A DNA stretch of 64,000 nucleotides from Nocardia cerradoensis NBRC 101014 (GTDB lineage: Bacteria > Actinomycetota > Actinomycetes > Mycobacteriales > Mycobacteriaceae). The stretch lies in NCBI RefSeq assembly GCF_000308535.1, contig NZ_BAFW01000239.1:1-64000 (forward strand). Reading direction: 5' to 3'. Under the pieces are notes generated by a model. The model searched no databases, was not told the origin of the DNA, and saw nothing but the letters and a program-made list of their open reading frames with translations. Numbering within the stretch: position 1 is the first letter of the stretch; every line of letters starts with the position of its first letter. The translations under genes and the position numbers were made by a program. This document shows positions 8,896 to 17,227 of the stretch, one piece after another.

Positions 8896-9366
8896 TTATT
8901 TGCGCCGCGGCCGGATCACCGCGGTGAAGGTGGCCGCGGCGACCGACTTACCGGTGCTGTCGGTGATGTCGACCGGCATCGCCAGTTCCACCGGCTGCTG
9001 CGCGGCGATATCGGCGCGGGCCTGTTCCAGTTCCGCCGCGGTCATTTCCGAGGTGGCACGGAACGGGCCCGCCTCGCCGTTGGCCCGCGCGAGATATTCG
9101 ATCCGGCCGTCGCGCGCGACGATGAACGTCTCGCCCATCAGATCGACGATGCCGGAAATCGACGCGCCCATCGCGGCCGTTTCGGCCAGGCCGAACAGAA
9201 TGGCGGCATGCACGTCGCCGTTGTGATTGAGGTGTTCCGGCTTCGGCGCCATGCTCACCACGTTGCGACCGGGCAGATATTCCACCCCTTCCACCCCCGC
9301 GAACTGGATGAATCCCAGCTTCTGAAATCCGGCCATCACCAGCTCGCCCATGGCAGCGTGGTCCAT
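8896..9366 (-). CDS. Hotdog-fold DUF4442/thioesterase-like protein
   Basis: 156 residues starting MDHAAMGEL. HLNHNGDVHAAILFGLAETAAMGAS is the helix and adjoining turn of a hotdog thioesterase-like protein of the DUF4442 class, and the C-terminal strands (PVDITDSTGKSVAAATF) fit the fold. It could hydrolyse acyl-CoA or simply bind acyl groups. The start ATG 9366 follows a GGAGA-like site; a longer in-frame reading to 9441 is less likely. It converges with the aldo/keto reductase. Confidence 0.75.
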   Translation of the reverse strand: MDHAAMGELVMAGFQKLGFIQFAGVEGVEYLPGRNVVSMAPKPEHLNHNGDVHAAILFGLAETAAMGASISGIVDLMGETFIVARDGRIEYLARANGEAGPFRATSEMTAAELEQARADIAAQQPVELAMPVDITDSTGKSVAAATFTAVIRPRRK

Positions 9367-9592
9367 TGCGTCTCCCGTCGCACACAGAATTGAAACGTGT
9401 TCCACTTTTTTACTCTGTACGAGGAAGCCTGTCCACAGCACACCGCCCCACCGGCCAGGCGGGGTGCCCGAAAAATCCGAAAAGAAGATGGTTCAGATTG
9501 GGCGGATTGTGGTTAAGCTTCATTCCACTGCGCTGAGCACGGCAGGACAACCAACCGGGTCCGCGGACCCATGATGCACGAGGAAGCAGTTC

Positions 9593-9730
9593 ATGAACGC
9601 CTTTATCGCCCTGATCGACTCCAACTCCGCCGGCACAGTGAACTCGAGCAGCGTCTTCACCAACATCATGAACCTGTTCGTGACGGGGTCGGCCGGGTCC
9701 GCCACCCAAGGTGGCGGCATCTTCAACTGA
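9593..9730 (+). CDS. Uncharacterised 45-residue protein
   Basis: ATG 9593 is preceded by AGGAAG at 9581-9586 with a six-base gap, a very good ribosome site. The peptide begins MNAFIALIDSNSAGTV, continues through SSSVFTNIMNLFVTGSAGSA and ends in TQGGGIFN, with no Cys, Trp, Lys or Arg. It is rich in Ser, Asn, Gly and Thr with two short hydrophobic stretches, and carries a single acidic residue (Asp9). A strong terminator follows 18 bases after the stop, so it forms a free-standing transcription unit. TTCAGA (9492) and TAAGCT (9514) are a weak promoter guess. No family recognised. Confidence 0.6.
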   Translation: MNAFIALIDSNSAGTVNSSSVFTNIMNLFVTGSAGSATQGGGIFN

Positions 9731-9747
9731 GCCGCGCTCCGCAACGC

Positions 9748-9783
9748 CGGCCCGCCTCCGACCCCATGCAGGGAGGCGGGCCG
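9748..9783 (+). terminator. Terminator of the 45-residue gene
   Basis: A perfect 12-bp stem (CGGCCCGCCTCC and GGAGGCGGGCCG) with a 12-base loop follows the small gene and precedes the stop of the convergent AraC gene, so it may work in both directions. Confidence 0.7.
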
Positions 9784-9811
9784 TTCGCATTCCCGCCGAC
9801 GGCCGTGGTGT

Positions 9812-10744
9812 TCAGCCGCGCAGCTGACCTGGGGTGGTGTCGAAGCGGCGGCGGAACGCCTTGGTGAAACTACTGGCCGAAATGAATCCGAGGCCGGCGC
9901 CGATATCGGCGACGCTGCGCTGCCGATAGGCGGGATTGCGCAGGCGGTCGCGAGCGATCTGCAGGCGCTGCTCCCGAATCACCTCGCTCGGCGTGGTACC
10001 GGCCTGACTGAAGGCCAGTTGCAGCTGACGCAGCGACCAGCCGAGTGCCGCCGCGACGCGCGCGCCGGTGAGCTCCGGATCGGCCGCATGCGTGCGGATG
10101 TAGCGCCTGGCGCTCGCCTCCACCTGCGCCAGCTGGGCGGGCGCGCTCGGCGCCTCCCCGAGAATCTGCATACACAGCAGATCCACCAATTGTTCTGCGA
10201 CAGTGTCGAATTGGTGGTCGGTGAGCGCGGCGCGCTGGCTGTACAGGGTGCCGGCCACCGCTCCCGCGACCCCGCCGATTCCGGTGCTGAGATTCAGCGG
10301 CCGCGGTGGCGGCTCCCGGCGGTTGAGACGGTGCCGGATGTCCTCGCGCGCAATGGTGACGATGAGCCCGTGCGAGCCCTCGCACATCGACATCTCGAAG
10401 GGTTCGTCGGTGGAGACCAGGCACGCACTGCCCGGCGGCAACGCGCCGGTGTCGTCACCGTGGCGAAAGGTCAGGGTGCCGGTGATCGGTACGAGCAACC
10501 GATAGTCGGGGTCGGGGTCGGCGCGGATGAGGCGCGGACTCCGGAAATAGGTGACGGCGTCGGATTCCCAGCCGACCAGTTGATACGACTCGGTACGCCG
10601 CAGCGAGGTCCGGCCGCGGAAATCCGCGGAGGTCGGAAACCGGTAGCCCAGGGTGCACTGGTACGAGCTGATCAGATGAGCCCAGTAATCGACCCGCTCG
10701 TGCGGCTCGATCGCACTCGTCGTCTCCGATTCGGCCATGGTCAT
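9812..10744 (-). CDS. AraC family transcriptional regulator (AraC_binding_2 type)
   Basis: About 310 residues. The N-terminal half is the cupin-like sensor of the AraC_binding_2 group (YRLLVPITGTLTFRHGD, GSACLVSTDEPFEM). The C-terminal half is a double HTH with GARVAAALGWSLRQLQLAF and SVADIGAGLGFISASSFTKAFRR. Three ATGs are possible (10756, 10744, 10738) and none has a strong ribosome site; 10744 is a compromise. It is divergent from the cupin gene at 10926 and probably controls it. Confidence 0.85.
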   Translation of the reverse strand: MTMAESETTSAIEPHERVDYWAHLISSYQCTLGYRFPTSADFRGRTSLRRTESYQLVGWESDAVTYFRSPRLIRADPDPDYRLLVPITGTLTFRHGDDTGALPPGSACLVSTDEPFEMSMCEGSHGLIVTIAREDIRHRLNRREPPPRPLNLSTGIGGVAGAVAGTLYSQRAALTDHQFDTVAEQLVDLLCMQILGEAPSAPAQLAQVEASARRYIRTHAADPELTGARVAAALGWSLRQLQLAFSQAGTTPSEVIREQRLQIARDRLRNPAYRQRSVADIGAGLGFISASSFTKAFRRRFDTTPGQLRG

Positions 10745-10925
10745 CGCGGATATCATCGCCGGTTTTCCGATTCTGCGCACCTGAACAATGTCCGTGCGTT
10801 CCAGGACATGTGGACATACCCCGGCCCTCGCTACCGTGCCGGAGAGCTGATATCCGGAAACGGGCTGTACAACGGCGGAATACGAGTCCGGATCAGCGCG
10901 GAATGGATGAGGATCAGGAGGTTCC

Positions 10926-11480
10926 ATGCGCAGGATCGTGGTCGGGGACGACGGCACCGGACAGGGCAGAGTACTTTCCGACGAGAACGTCGAGCCGCTG
11001 ACGCTGGCGCTGCTGCCGGGTGCGCAACTTCATCGGATGTGGGAGGTCGACGAACTGCCCGCACTTCCGGTCGACCGGATGCCCTCCGACGTCGACACCA
11101 GCTACTTTCCCGGACCCGGCGGAGTGCGCTTCGGCTTCATCTCCGTCCCGCCGGGCCTGAGCTACGAACCCCCCGCCGAGCTGTCCGAGGCGGAGATGGC
11201 GGTGGTGGCCGCCGAGGCGGAGCAGAAGTTACCGGGCATGATGGCGGCCTTCGACCCGGCTCGTCCCGGCGTGCACGCCACCGAGAGCGTCGACTTCGTG
11301 GTGGTGCTCAGCGGCGAGGGCCGGCTGCGGATCGGCGACGACGTGGATGTGGCACTGCGACCGGGCGATTGCGTCGTGCAGCACGGCGCGCCGCATGCCT
11401 GGTTCAACGACGGCACCGAACCGTTCGTGTTCTGCTACACCCTCTGCGGCGTCGAGCGGAACGCGCCGGCCGCACCGTGA
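10926..11480 (+). CDS. Cupin domain protein
   Basis: 184 residues. The C-terminal half is a single cupin: VDFVVVLSGEGRLRIGDDVDVALRPGD and QHGAPHAWFNDGTEP carry the two cupin motifs, with His residues for metal. The N-terminal half resembles proteins that pair with small-molecule dioxygenases and transcriptional sensors. It starts 13 bases ahead of the next gene and is divergent from the AraC regulator, which suggests an AraC-controlled small operon. Ligand or substrate unknown. Confidence 0.8.
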   Translation: MRRIVVGDDGTGQGRVLSDENVEPLTLALLPGAQLHRMWEVDELPALPVDRMPSDVDTSYFPGPGGVRFGFISVPPGLSYEPPAELSEAEMAVVAAEAEQKLPGMMAAFDPARPGVHATESVDFVVVLSGEGRLRIGDDVDVALRPGDCVVQHGAPHAWFNDGTEPFVFCYTLCGVERNAPAAP

Positions 11481-11493
11481 GGCGAGCACGGCG

Positions 11494-12048
11494 ATGAGAA
11501 TTACCGGAAGTCGTTGGCGCAGTTTCGAATACACGCCCGTCGATGCCGGTCCGTGTGCGGTGGAACTGCCCACCGCCGCCGTGGGCGTACCGCGGCGATT
11601 CTTCGATTGCCTGCTGGTGCGCATCGTCGTCGAACCCGGCGACTGCCCCATCAGCGGTGACGCCGTGCGCACGGTCCGGCGGCTGTGCGCCGACAGCGAC
11701 GCATCCTTCGTCGTCCTCGCCGGCAGCCCGTTCTGCGTGGCGAGGGACAGCCGTCTCACCCTCGGCTCCGACCAGGCCGACGTGCTGAGCCATCTCGCCG
11801 ACACCCTGGACGTCCTCGCGGAATTCACCGATCGCCTGGAAGAACACGGCGAACGCGCCCATGCGATTCCGTTCGGCTGGAACGTCGCGTGCCGGATGGA
11901 GATGCCGGCGCAGCCGTGGACGTCGACGGTGACGCTGCCCGCACCGGCCCCGCCGTCGCGGTTCGACGGCTTCGCACCCCCGCCCCGCGCCCGGCCGCAC
12001 TGCCCGCACGCACTGGTCTCGGCACATTCGCGGACCTTGCGCCGCTGA
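11494..12048 (+). CDS. Possible free-standing threonyl-tRNA synthetase editing-domain-like protein
   Basis: 184 residues. I recognise a likeness to the archaeal-type ThrRS editing domain (related to D-aminoacyl-tRNA deacylases): an N-terminal FEYTPVD segment, an alternating strand/helix core, a long helix with VLSHLADTLDVLAEFTDRL, and the C-terminal PFGW turn followed by hydrophobic strands. In the archaeal enzyme a Lys follows this turn; here that position appears not to be Lys, so editing activity is uncertain. The last ~30 residues are Pro/Arg/His-rich and unlike the domain. It follows the cupin gene by 13 bases. Confidence 0.4.
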   Translation: MRITGSRWRSFEYTPVDAGPCAVELPTAAVGVPRRFFDCLLVRIVVEPGDCPISGDAVRTVRRLCADSDASFVVLAGSPFCVARDSRLTLGSDQADVLSHLADTLDVLAEFTDRLEEHGERAHAIPFGWNVACRMEMPAQPWTSTVTLPAPAPPSRFDGFAPPPRARPHCPHALVSAHSRTLRR

Positions 12049-12079
12049 GGCCGGGCACCGCCTTCGGCCGTCACCGCCC

Positions 12080-12110
12080 TTGACCTTCAGGTCGGCTGAA
12101 GCTTCATGAT
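12080..12110 (+). promoter_or_regulatory. MerR-class promoter with CTTCAG-N5-CTGAAG operator
   Basis: TTGACC (12080-12085) and CATGAT (12105-12110) are 19 bp apart, the hallmark of MerR-type promoters. Between them lies the inverted repeat CTTCAG-N5-CTGAAG (12085-12101). Transcription starting about seven bases after the -10 would fall on the GTG at 12117, so the mRNA may be leaderless. Confidence 0.72.
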
Positions 12111-12116
12111 GAGGCG

Positions 12117-13190
12117 GTGACGGAATCCGGAATGGTGACGATCGGAGCGTTCGCGCGGGCCAGCGGGCTCACGGCGAGCGCACTGCGGTTCTACGCCGAT
12201 TCCGGGCTGCTACCGCCCGCGATCGTGGATCCGGTGTCGGGATATCGGTACTACGCCGACGACCAGCTGGAACGGGCGGTGGCGATTCGCGGACTACGCG
12301 AGATCGGCATGCCGCTGGACACGATCGCGGCGGTGCTGGCGGCCGAGGGCGAGAGCGCGGGACAGCTCATCGACGAGCACGTCGCCGGGCTGGAACAGCA
12401 TGTGCGGCGGGCTCGGGGGTGGGCGGCCGAGATCAAGGCGGCCCTGGGCAGCGGACGCGGGTGGGCGGTCGCGACCGTCAGCGGTCCCGTCTTCGCGACG
12501 GCGGTCGAGCAGATACTCGCCGCGACCGTGCACGAACCGGAGCATCCCGTCCTGAGCGGGGTCCACGTCGAGGCCTCGGCCGAGGCGCTGACGCTCACGG
12601 CCACCGACCGCTACCGGCTCGCCACCCGCACCCTCGTCCCCGAGCGGCCGAGTTCGACCGAGTGGGCCGCGACGGTCGACGGTGACGATCTGCGGCTGGC
12701 CGTGCCGCGGATCCGCCGCCACCACCAGGTCCGGCTGGATGCCGGACCGCATTCCGTCCGGTTCCGGGCAGGCGAGTCGGCGGCCGGGACGTGCCGCATC
12801 CTGCCGGGGCCGTTTCCCGACCATCGCATGCTGCTGGGGTCCATCGAGACCGCCCGCACGCGCATCGTGACACCGCGGGACACTCTCGTCCGGGCGATGG
12901 AATCGCTGCGCGCGCGGCATATCCGGCTGTGTGTCCGCGCCGGGGCGGTGACGCTCGCGAATGCCGGTTCCGGTGCGAGCGAAGCGGTTTCGGCCACGGT
13001 CACCGGGCCGGACGCCGAGCTCACCTTCGACATCACCACGCTCTATCCGGCAATCGGCGCGGCCATCGGGCCCGAGGTGATGATCGACATCGCCGGTCCG
13101 AAGCAGCCCGTCGTCATCCGATCCGCGGACGACGGCGACCTCACCACCCTGGCGATGCCCGTCGCCCCTGCCCACGTCGAGGAATCATGA
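12117..13190 (+). CDS. MerR regulator fused to DNA polymerase III beta-clamp domains II and III
   Basis: 357 residues. Residues 1-115 are a MerR HTH (TIGAFARASGLTASALRFYADSGLL, SGYRYYADDQLERAVAI) with a helical linker. From about residue 122 the chain reads as a DnaN sliding clamp from domain II: FATAVEQILAATVHEPEHPVL, then LTLTATDRYRLATRTL (the clamp ATDxxRLA motif). Domain III follows (TPRDTLVRAMESL) and ends in DDGDLTTLAMPVAP, the clamp's C-terminal MPV signature. Clamp domain I is missing and the HTH takes its place. A bare clamp-like fold may act as a ligand or protein-docking module. GTG 12117 is used because of the promoter position; ATG 12132 is an alternative. The stop overlaps the next start. 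Confidence 0.8.
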   Translation: MTESGMVTIGAFARASGLTASALRFYADSGLLPPAIVDPVSGYRYYADDQLERAVAIRGLREIGMPLDTIAAVLAAEGESAGQLIDEHVAGLEQHVRRARGWAAEIKAALGSGRGWAVATVSGPVFATAVEQILAATVHEPEHPVLSGVHVEASAEALTLTATDRYRLATRTLVPERPSSTEWAATVDGDDLRLAVPRIRRHHQVRLDAGPHSVRFRAGESAAGTCRILPGPFPDHRMLLGSIETARTRIVTPRDTLVRAMESLRARHIRLCVRAGAVTLANAGSGASEAVSATVTGPDAELTFDITTLYPAIGAAIGPEVMIDIAGPKQPVVIRSADDGDLTTLAMPVAPAHVEES

Positions 13191-13696
13191 CCGACACCGT
13201 TACCCACGACCCCACCATGGCGGCCATCGGCGCGGCCGTGGAACGCGGCCGGGACGGCGAAACCGACTCCGCCCGAACCCGGCTCGTCGAACTGTGGGAG
13301 GAGATCGGGCCGGCGGGCGATCCGCTGCACCGATGCACACTCGCCCACCACCTGGCCGATCTCCACACCGATCCGGCCCGGGCGCTCGTGTGGGATGTGC
13401 GGGCGCTGGACGCGGCCGACGCCCTCACCGAGGCGCGCGTGCAGAGCCATCACGCGAGTCTGCACATCGCCGGCTTCTATCCCTCGCTGCATCTGAACAT
13501 CGCCGACAACTACCGGCTGCTCGGATCGTTCGCGGCGGCCGCCGAGCACATCGCGGTGGCGCGACGGCATATCGGGGCGCTGGCCGACGACGGGTACGGC
13601 CGACTCATCCGACGCGCGATCGAAGAGGTCGCCGCGGCGATCGAGCACCGATCGACCCGGCGGCGGGACTCGGCACCCGGTACGTCCGGGGCGTGA
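13187..13696 (+). CDS. Tetratricopeptide-like helical protein coupled to the MerR-clamp gene
   Basis: 169 residues, almost all helix. Repeated patterns such as DPARALVWDVRALDAAD, HLNIADNYRLLGSFAAAAEH and AVARRHIGALADDGYGRLI look like TPR-type helical hairpins. The ATG overlaps the MerR-clamp stop in ATGA, which gives translational coupling and argues for a physical or regulatory partnership. No catalytic motif is visible. The last residues are Arg/Ser-rich. It converges with a phosphatase gene 24 bases away. Confidence 0.75.
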   Translation: MTDTVTHDPTMAAIGAAVERGRDGETDSARTRLVELWEEIGPAGDPLHRCTLAHHLADLHTDPARALVWDVRALDAADALTEARVQSHHASLHIAGFYPSLHLNIADNYRLLGSFAAAAEHIAVARRHIGALADDGYGRLIRRAIEEVAAAIEHRSTRRRDSAPGTSGA

Positions 13697-13720
13697 TCGA
13701 ACACCCTCCACGTATCCGGT

Positions 13721-14851
13721 TCATCGCGAGGCGATGAGCGGGACGAACTGTTCGTCCGCGGTCCGGGCGCCGTGGTGGCCGAGCATCGTCGATTCCAGCG
13801 GTTCGCGGGCCGGGCAGACCAGCACGGCGCGATGCTCCGCCACCGCGACGAGGTCTCCGATTCGCGCGGTGACGACCGGATCCGGTGGTGTCGGACCGAA
13901 CCACTGCTCGTCCACGGCTTGTTCCCGCGTGACAACAGTTGCGACCGTGGACAATTCCTCGGACCAGGCGGCGAGCACATCGGACAGCGCCGCCGCGTCG
14001 TCGAGGTAGACGTGGCGCACCCGGGCCTCCCCGGCGATCGTCCGCACGCCGCGATGCAGATGCGGGCGGGCGTCGAGGTCGACGACGGTATCGGCGTGGA
14101 TCATGCCGTGATCGCCGGTGACCAGGAGGGCGCATTCGGCCGGGAGGTCGGTCAGCAGATCCGCCACCGCGCGGTCCACCTCGGCCAGTACCCGTAGCCA
14201 TTCCGATGATTCCGGGCCGTGCAGGTGCCCGGCGACATCCAGCTCGCCGAAGTAGGCGTACGCGAACCGCCGTCCGGTGCCGGAATGATCTGCGACAGAG
14301 AGGATTCCGGTCCGCACCCCGTCGAGGTCGGCGGCCGGATGCACCGTGCCCGGGGCGCGGAAGGCCGCACGGGTCAGTCCCGAATCGCGCTGGTAGCCGG
14401 GGATCACATAGTGCACGTCGACACCGTGTGCGGCGAGGTCCTGGATCCGGCTGGTCCTGCGCTGCAGGACTTCCGGCGGAAGTTCGCGGAGAGCGTCGGG
14501 ACCGGTCGCGGAGTCGAGCCGCCAGCGCAGAGCGTTGAACACCCGCGATGTTCCGTCGTGTGACACGGCGAAGCTGTAGCCGATGATTCCGTGCGTCGCG
14601 CAGGGCGCGCCGAGGGCCAGGCTGGTGATGCTGACCGCGGTGGTGGCCGGGAAACCGGCGTCGAGCGTGGTGGTGACGTGCGCGGACAGGGTCGGGGCGA
14701 TGTCTCGATTCCGGGCGAGCAGTTCGGCGCCCAGCCCGTCGATCAGCAGCACCACGACATCGCGGGCAGCGACCAGGCCCAGCGAGTTGTCCACATCCAT
14801 CCCCAACGATGCGGCTACGGACGGCAGGACATCGGCGAGTGTGTACGGCAT
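13721..14851 (-). CDS. Alkaline phosphatase superfamily/nucleotide pyrophosphatase protein
   Basis: 376 residues. VVVLLIDGLGAELL gives the first metal-binding Asp, FPATTAVSITSLALG the nucleophile Thr/Ser region, ELDVAGHLHGPES a second metal set and LLVTGDHGMIH the last Asp-His pair. This matches type I phosphodiesterase/nucleotide pyrophosphatase proteins. There is no clear signal peptide, so it may act in the cytoplasm. It lies downstream of the kinase gene on the same strand, with 178 bases between, so co-transcription is possible but not certain. Confidence 0.87.
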   Translation of the reverse strand: MPYTLADVLPSVAASLGMDVDNSLGLVAARDVVVLLIDGLGAELLARNRDIAPTLSAHVTTTLDAGFPATTAVSITSLALGAPCATHGIIGYSFAVSHDGTSRVFNALRWRLDSATGPDALRELPPEVLQRRTSRIQDLAAHGVDVHYVIPGYQRDSGLTRAAFRAPGTVHPAADLDGVRTGILSVADHSGTGRRFAYAYFGELDVAGHLHGPESSEWLRVLAEVDRAVADLLTDLPAECALLVTGDHGMIHADTVVDLDARPHLHRGVRTIAGEARVRHVYLDDAAALSDVLAAWSEELSTVATVVTREQAVDEQWFGPTPPDPVVTARIGDLVAVAEHRAVLVCPAREPLESTMLGHHGARTADEQFVPLIASR

Positions 14852-15029
14852 CGCCGCCCATGCTGCCGGATCGAAGCGTCGGGCACGAACGAATTGCGGA
14901 CGACGACCGGTGCCGTGGAGCGTGGTCGGCGCGACCCTCCTGGCGGTGCCGGACGACGCGCACGCTCGGGGTGGCGGGGACGAGCACCGCGGCCACGAGC
15001 GCGACCCTGTCGGGCGGGCCGGTGCCGGA

Positions 15030-17048
15030 TCAGGTGCGGATCTCCCGGATCAGCACCCGACCGTCGCGGTCGGTCGTGATGGCGGTGTAGGCGTGGTAGA
15101 GAAACCCACGGTCGGGGCGGCGTTCGAAGACCTGCACCCGAAAGCGGTCCGGGACATCGCCGCCGGTCACATGCACGCAGTGCTGGGTGCCGACCGGCAC
15201 TTGGGCGATCCGGGTCTGCAGGGTATCGGCAGTGGGCACCGCCGTCGCTTCGGGCACGACGTATTGCCTTGCCGCCGAGCCGCCTCGGGTGGCGTACTGC
15301 GCGTATTCGTAGCCCAGTACGGCATCCGGGCCGGATTCGGTGCCGCCGGGCGTATCGTCGTTGACGTCGGTCGCGGTTCTCACGGCGTAGCACCACGGAA
15401 CACTGTCCGGCGCTTCGACTTTCGCCTCCGCCGGGGGTGTCGCATCAGGCGGGGCGATACCCATCGGCAGCTGCCGCCACCAGCGATCGTAGACCTCCAG
15501 CGCCGCATGCTTGGTCCAGCGCAGGCCGACGACGAATCGGGACCGCTGCACATCCTGCGGGAACAGCGTGTAGAGGTCCTGCGGCCCGGTCGCATCCGGC
15601 GTCGGCAGGACGACATCCAGTGGATCGGTGAAGCCCGGATGCCTCGCCAGCAGATCGCCACTGTGCTTACTCTCGTCGGCGGCGAATTCCACTGCGGCGT
15701 CGGCTTTTTCGAGATCGACGAGTTCCACCCGCAGATCGCGGTCCGGATTCTCGCAAGTTATCGCCGCTCGGTCGCCCGTGGTCGGATCCACCGCGCAGCG
15801 GGTCCCCAGCCATCCGGTCTCTCCGGGGCGCGCGGAAACGACCTGCGGAAAATTGTCCGCGATGGGCTGGTACTTCGGTCCCCAACCGCGGTCGGCCGTC
15901 GACTGCCCACCCGGCAATCTCTCGACCGCCACCCCGGCGCCGGCCAGCACGATGACCACACCCGCCGCAGCCGCACCCCGCCGGATCCACACTTTCCGCC
16001 GGGCCGCACCGGCGGGCGCGCCCGGCGAGTGTTGCTGCGGCTGCGAGGCGGCCTCCCACGAAGGGGTCGAGACATCAGGGACTATCGGCGGTGTGACGAC
16101 CGGACGGCCCCGTGCCGAACCCGCTTGCGGCACCGGGACGAAGGAATCCGCACCGGACGCGGGTTCCGAGGCGGGAGCACGGTACACGTCGGCCAGCACA
16201 CCGAAACCGTTGCCGGACAGAGCTTCCCGCACCTGTGTCACGAATTCCGTACAGCTGCCGTACCGCTCGTGCGGCTGCTTCGCCATCGCCCGCGCCAGCA
16301 CGGGATCGAGGGCGGGCGGCAGGTCCGTTCGCACCGAGGTCGGCCGGGGAATCGGTTTCGTGACGTGCCCGGCGACCACCTGGCCCGGATTCGTTCCGGC
16401 ATAGGGCGGTCGGCCGCACAACAGTGTGAACAGGGTGCAGGCCAGCGAATACTGGTCGCAGCGATGGTCGAGCGGTTCGCCGGAGAGCTGCTCCGGAGAC
16501 GCGTAGGCGAGCGTGGCGGTGAGAGTGCCGGTCACCGTGAGTTCGGTATCGGCGTCCTGTAATCGGGCGATGCCGAAATCGGTGAGGACGGTCCGTTCGG
16601 CGCGGCCGGCCTCGGGTACTTCGAGGAGAAGGTTCGCCGGCTTGATGTCGCGATGCAACACCGACTTGCTGTGCGCATAGTCCAGTGCCGCAGCGGTTTC
16701 GGTGACGATGCGCAGCACCCGTTCGGTGGTGAGCGCGCGCCGGTCCAGCCGCGCGGCATCGGTACCGTGCACATACTGCATCGAAATCCACAGGTGCCCG
16801 TCGTCGGCGCCGCGATCGTAGACCCGCACGATGCCCGGATGTTCCAGGCGGGCAACGATATCGGCTTCCTGATCGAACCGTCGGCGCCGCTCGTGATCGG
16901 CGGAGACCTCCCGGTCGAGCAGTTTCAATGCCACCCGGCGCGGCAGCCGGGGATGGCGGGCGAGATAGACCGTCCCCATCCCACCACGGCCGAGCACGCC
17001 CTCGATGAGGTAATCGGCGAAGGTCTCGCCGATCGCGAGTGCGGCCAC
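15030..17048 (-). CDS. Membrane Ser/Thr protein kinase (Pkn family)
   Basis: 672 residues. The N-terminal kinase domain has the Gly loop LGRGGMGTVYLA, the Lys in VALKLLD, catalytic HRDIKPANLLLE, TDFGIARLQDAD and YASPEQL, so it should be active. A Pro/Ser-rich juxtamembrane stretch leads to one membrane helix (AAAAGVVIVLAGAGVAV, about residue 355), and an extracellular domain of ~300 residues of unknown ligand follows. GTG 17048 is chosen because AAGGGGGA lies just upstream; a GTG 24 bases earlier is less likely. Its targets are not visible; the neighbour at 17228 is a candidate. Confidence 0.9.
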   Translation of the reverse strand: MAALAIGETFADYLIEGVLGRGGMGTVYLARHPRLPRRVALKLLDREVSADHERRRRFDQEADIVARLEHPGIVRVYDRGADDGHLWISMQYVHGTDAARLDRRALTTERVLRIVTETAAALDYAHSKSVLHRDIKPANLLLEVPEAGRAERTVLTDFGIARLQDADTELTVTGTLTATLAYASPEQLSGEPLDHRCDQYSLACTLFTLLCGRPPYAGTNPGQVVAGHVTKPIPRPTSVRTDLPPALDPVLARAMAKQPHERYGSCTEFVTQVREALSGNGFGVLADVYRAPASEPASGADSFVPVPQAGSARGRPVVTPPIVPDVSTPSWEAASQPQQHSPGAPAGAARRKVWIRRGAAAAGVVIVLAGAGVAVERLPGGQSTADRGWGPKYQPIADNFPQVVSARPGETGWLGTRCAVDPTTGDRAAITCENPDRDLRVELVDLEKADAAVEFAADESKHSGDLLARHPGFTDPLDVVLPTPDATGPQDLYTLFPQDVQRSRFVVGLRWTKHAALEVYDRWWRQLPMGIAPPDATPPAEAKVEAPDSVPWCYAVRTATDVNDDTPGGTESGPDAVLGYEYAQYATRGGSAARQYVVPEATAVPTADTLQTRIAQVPVGTQHCVHVTGGDVPDRFRVQVFERRPDRGFLYHAYTAITTDRDGRVLIREIRT

Positions 17049-17227
17049 GGTCCCCCTTCTCGTCGAGCCCACCGAGGCGTCAGCAGCTTACCGGACCGAT
17101 CCGGCCTCCTCACCGGACGGATTCGGCGTCCGCACCGGCTCGATCCTGCGGCCCTCGCCGGGCGCCGCCTCCTCCGATACCGTGGATATCCAGCGCCGCA
17201 GATGTCGACGAAGGTGGTGAGATCGCA

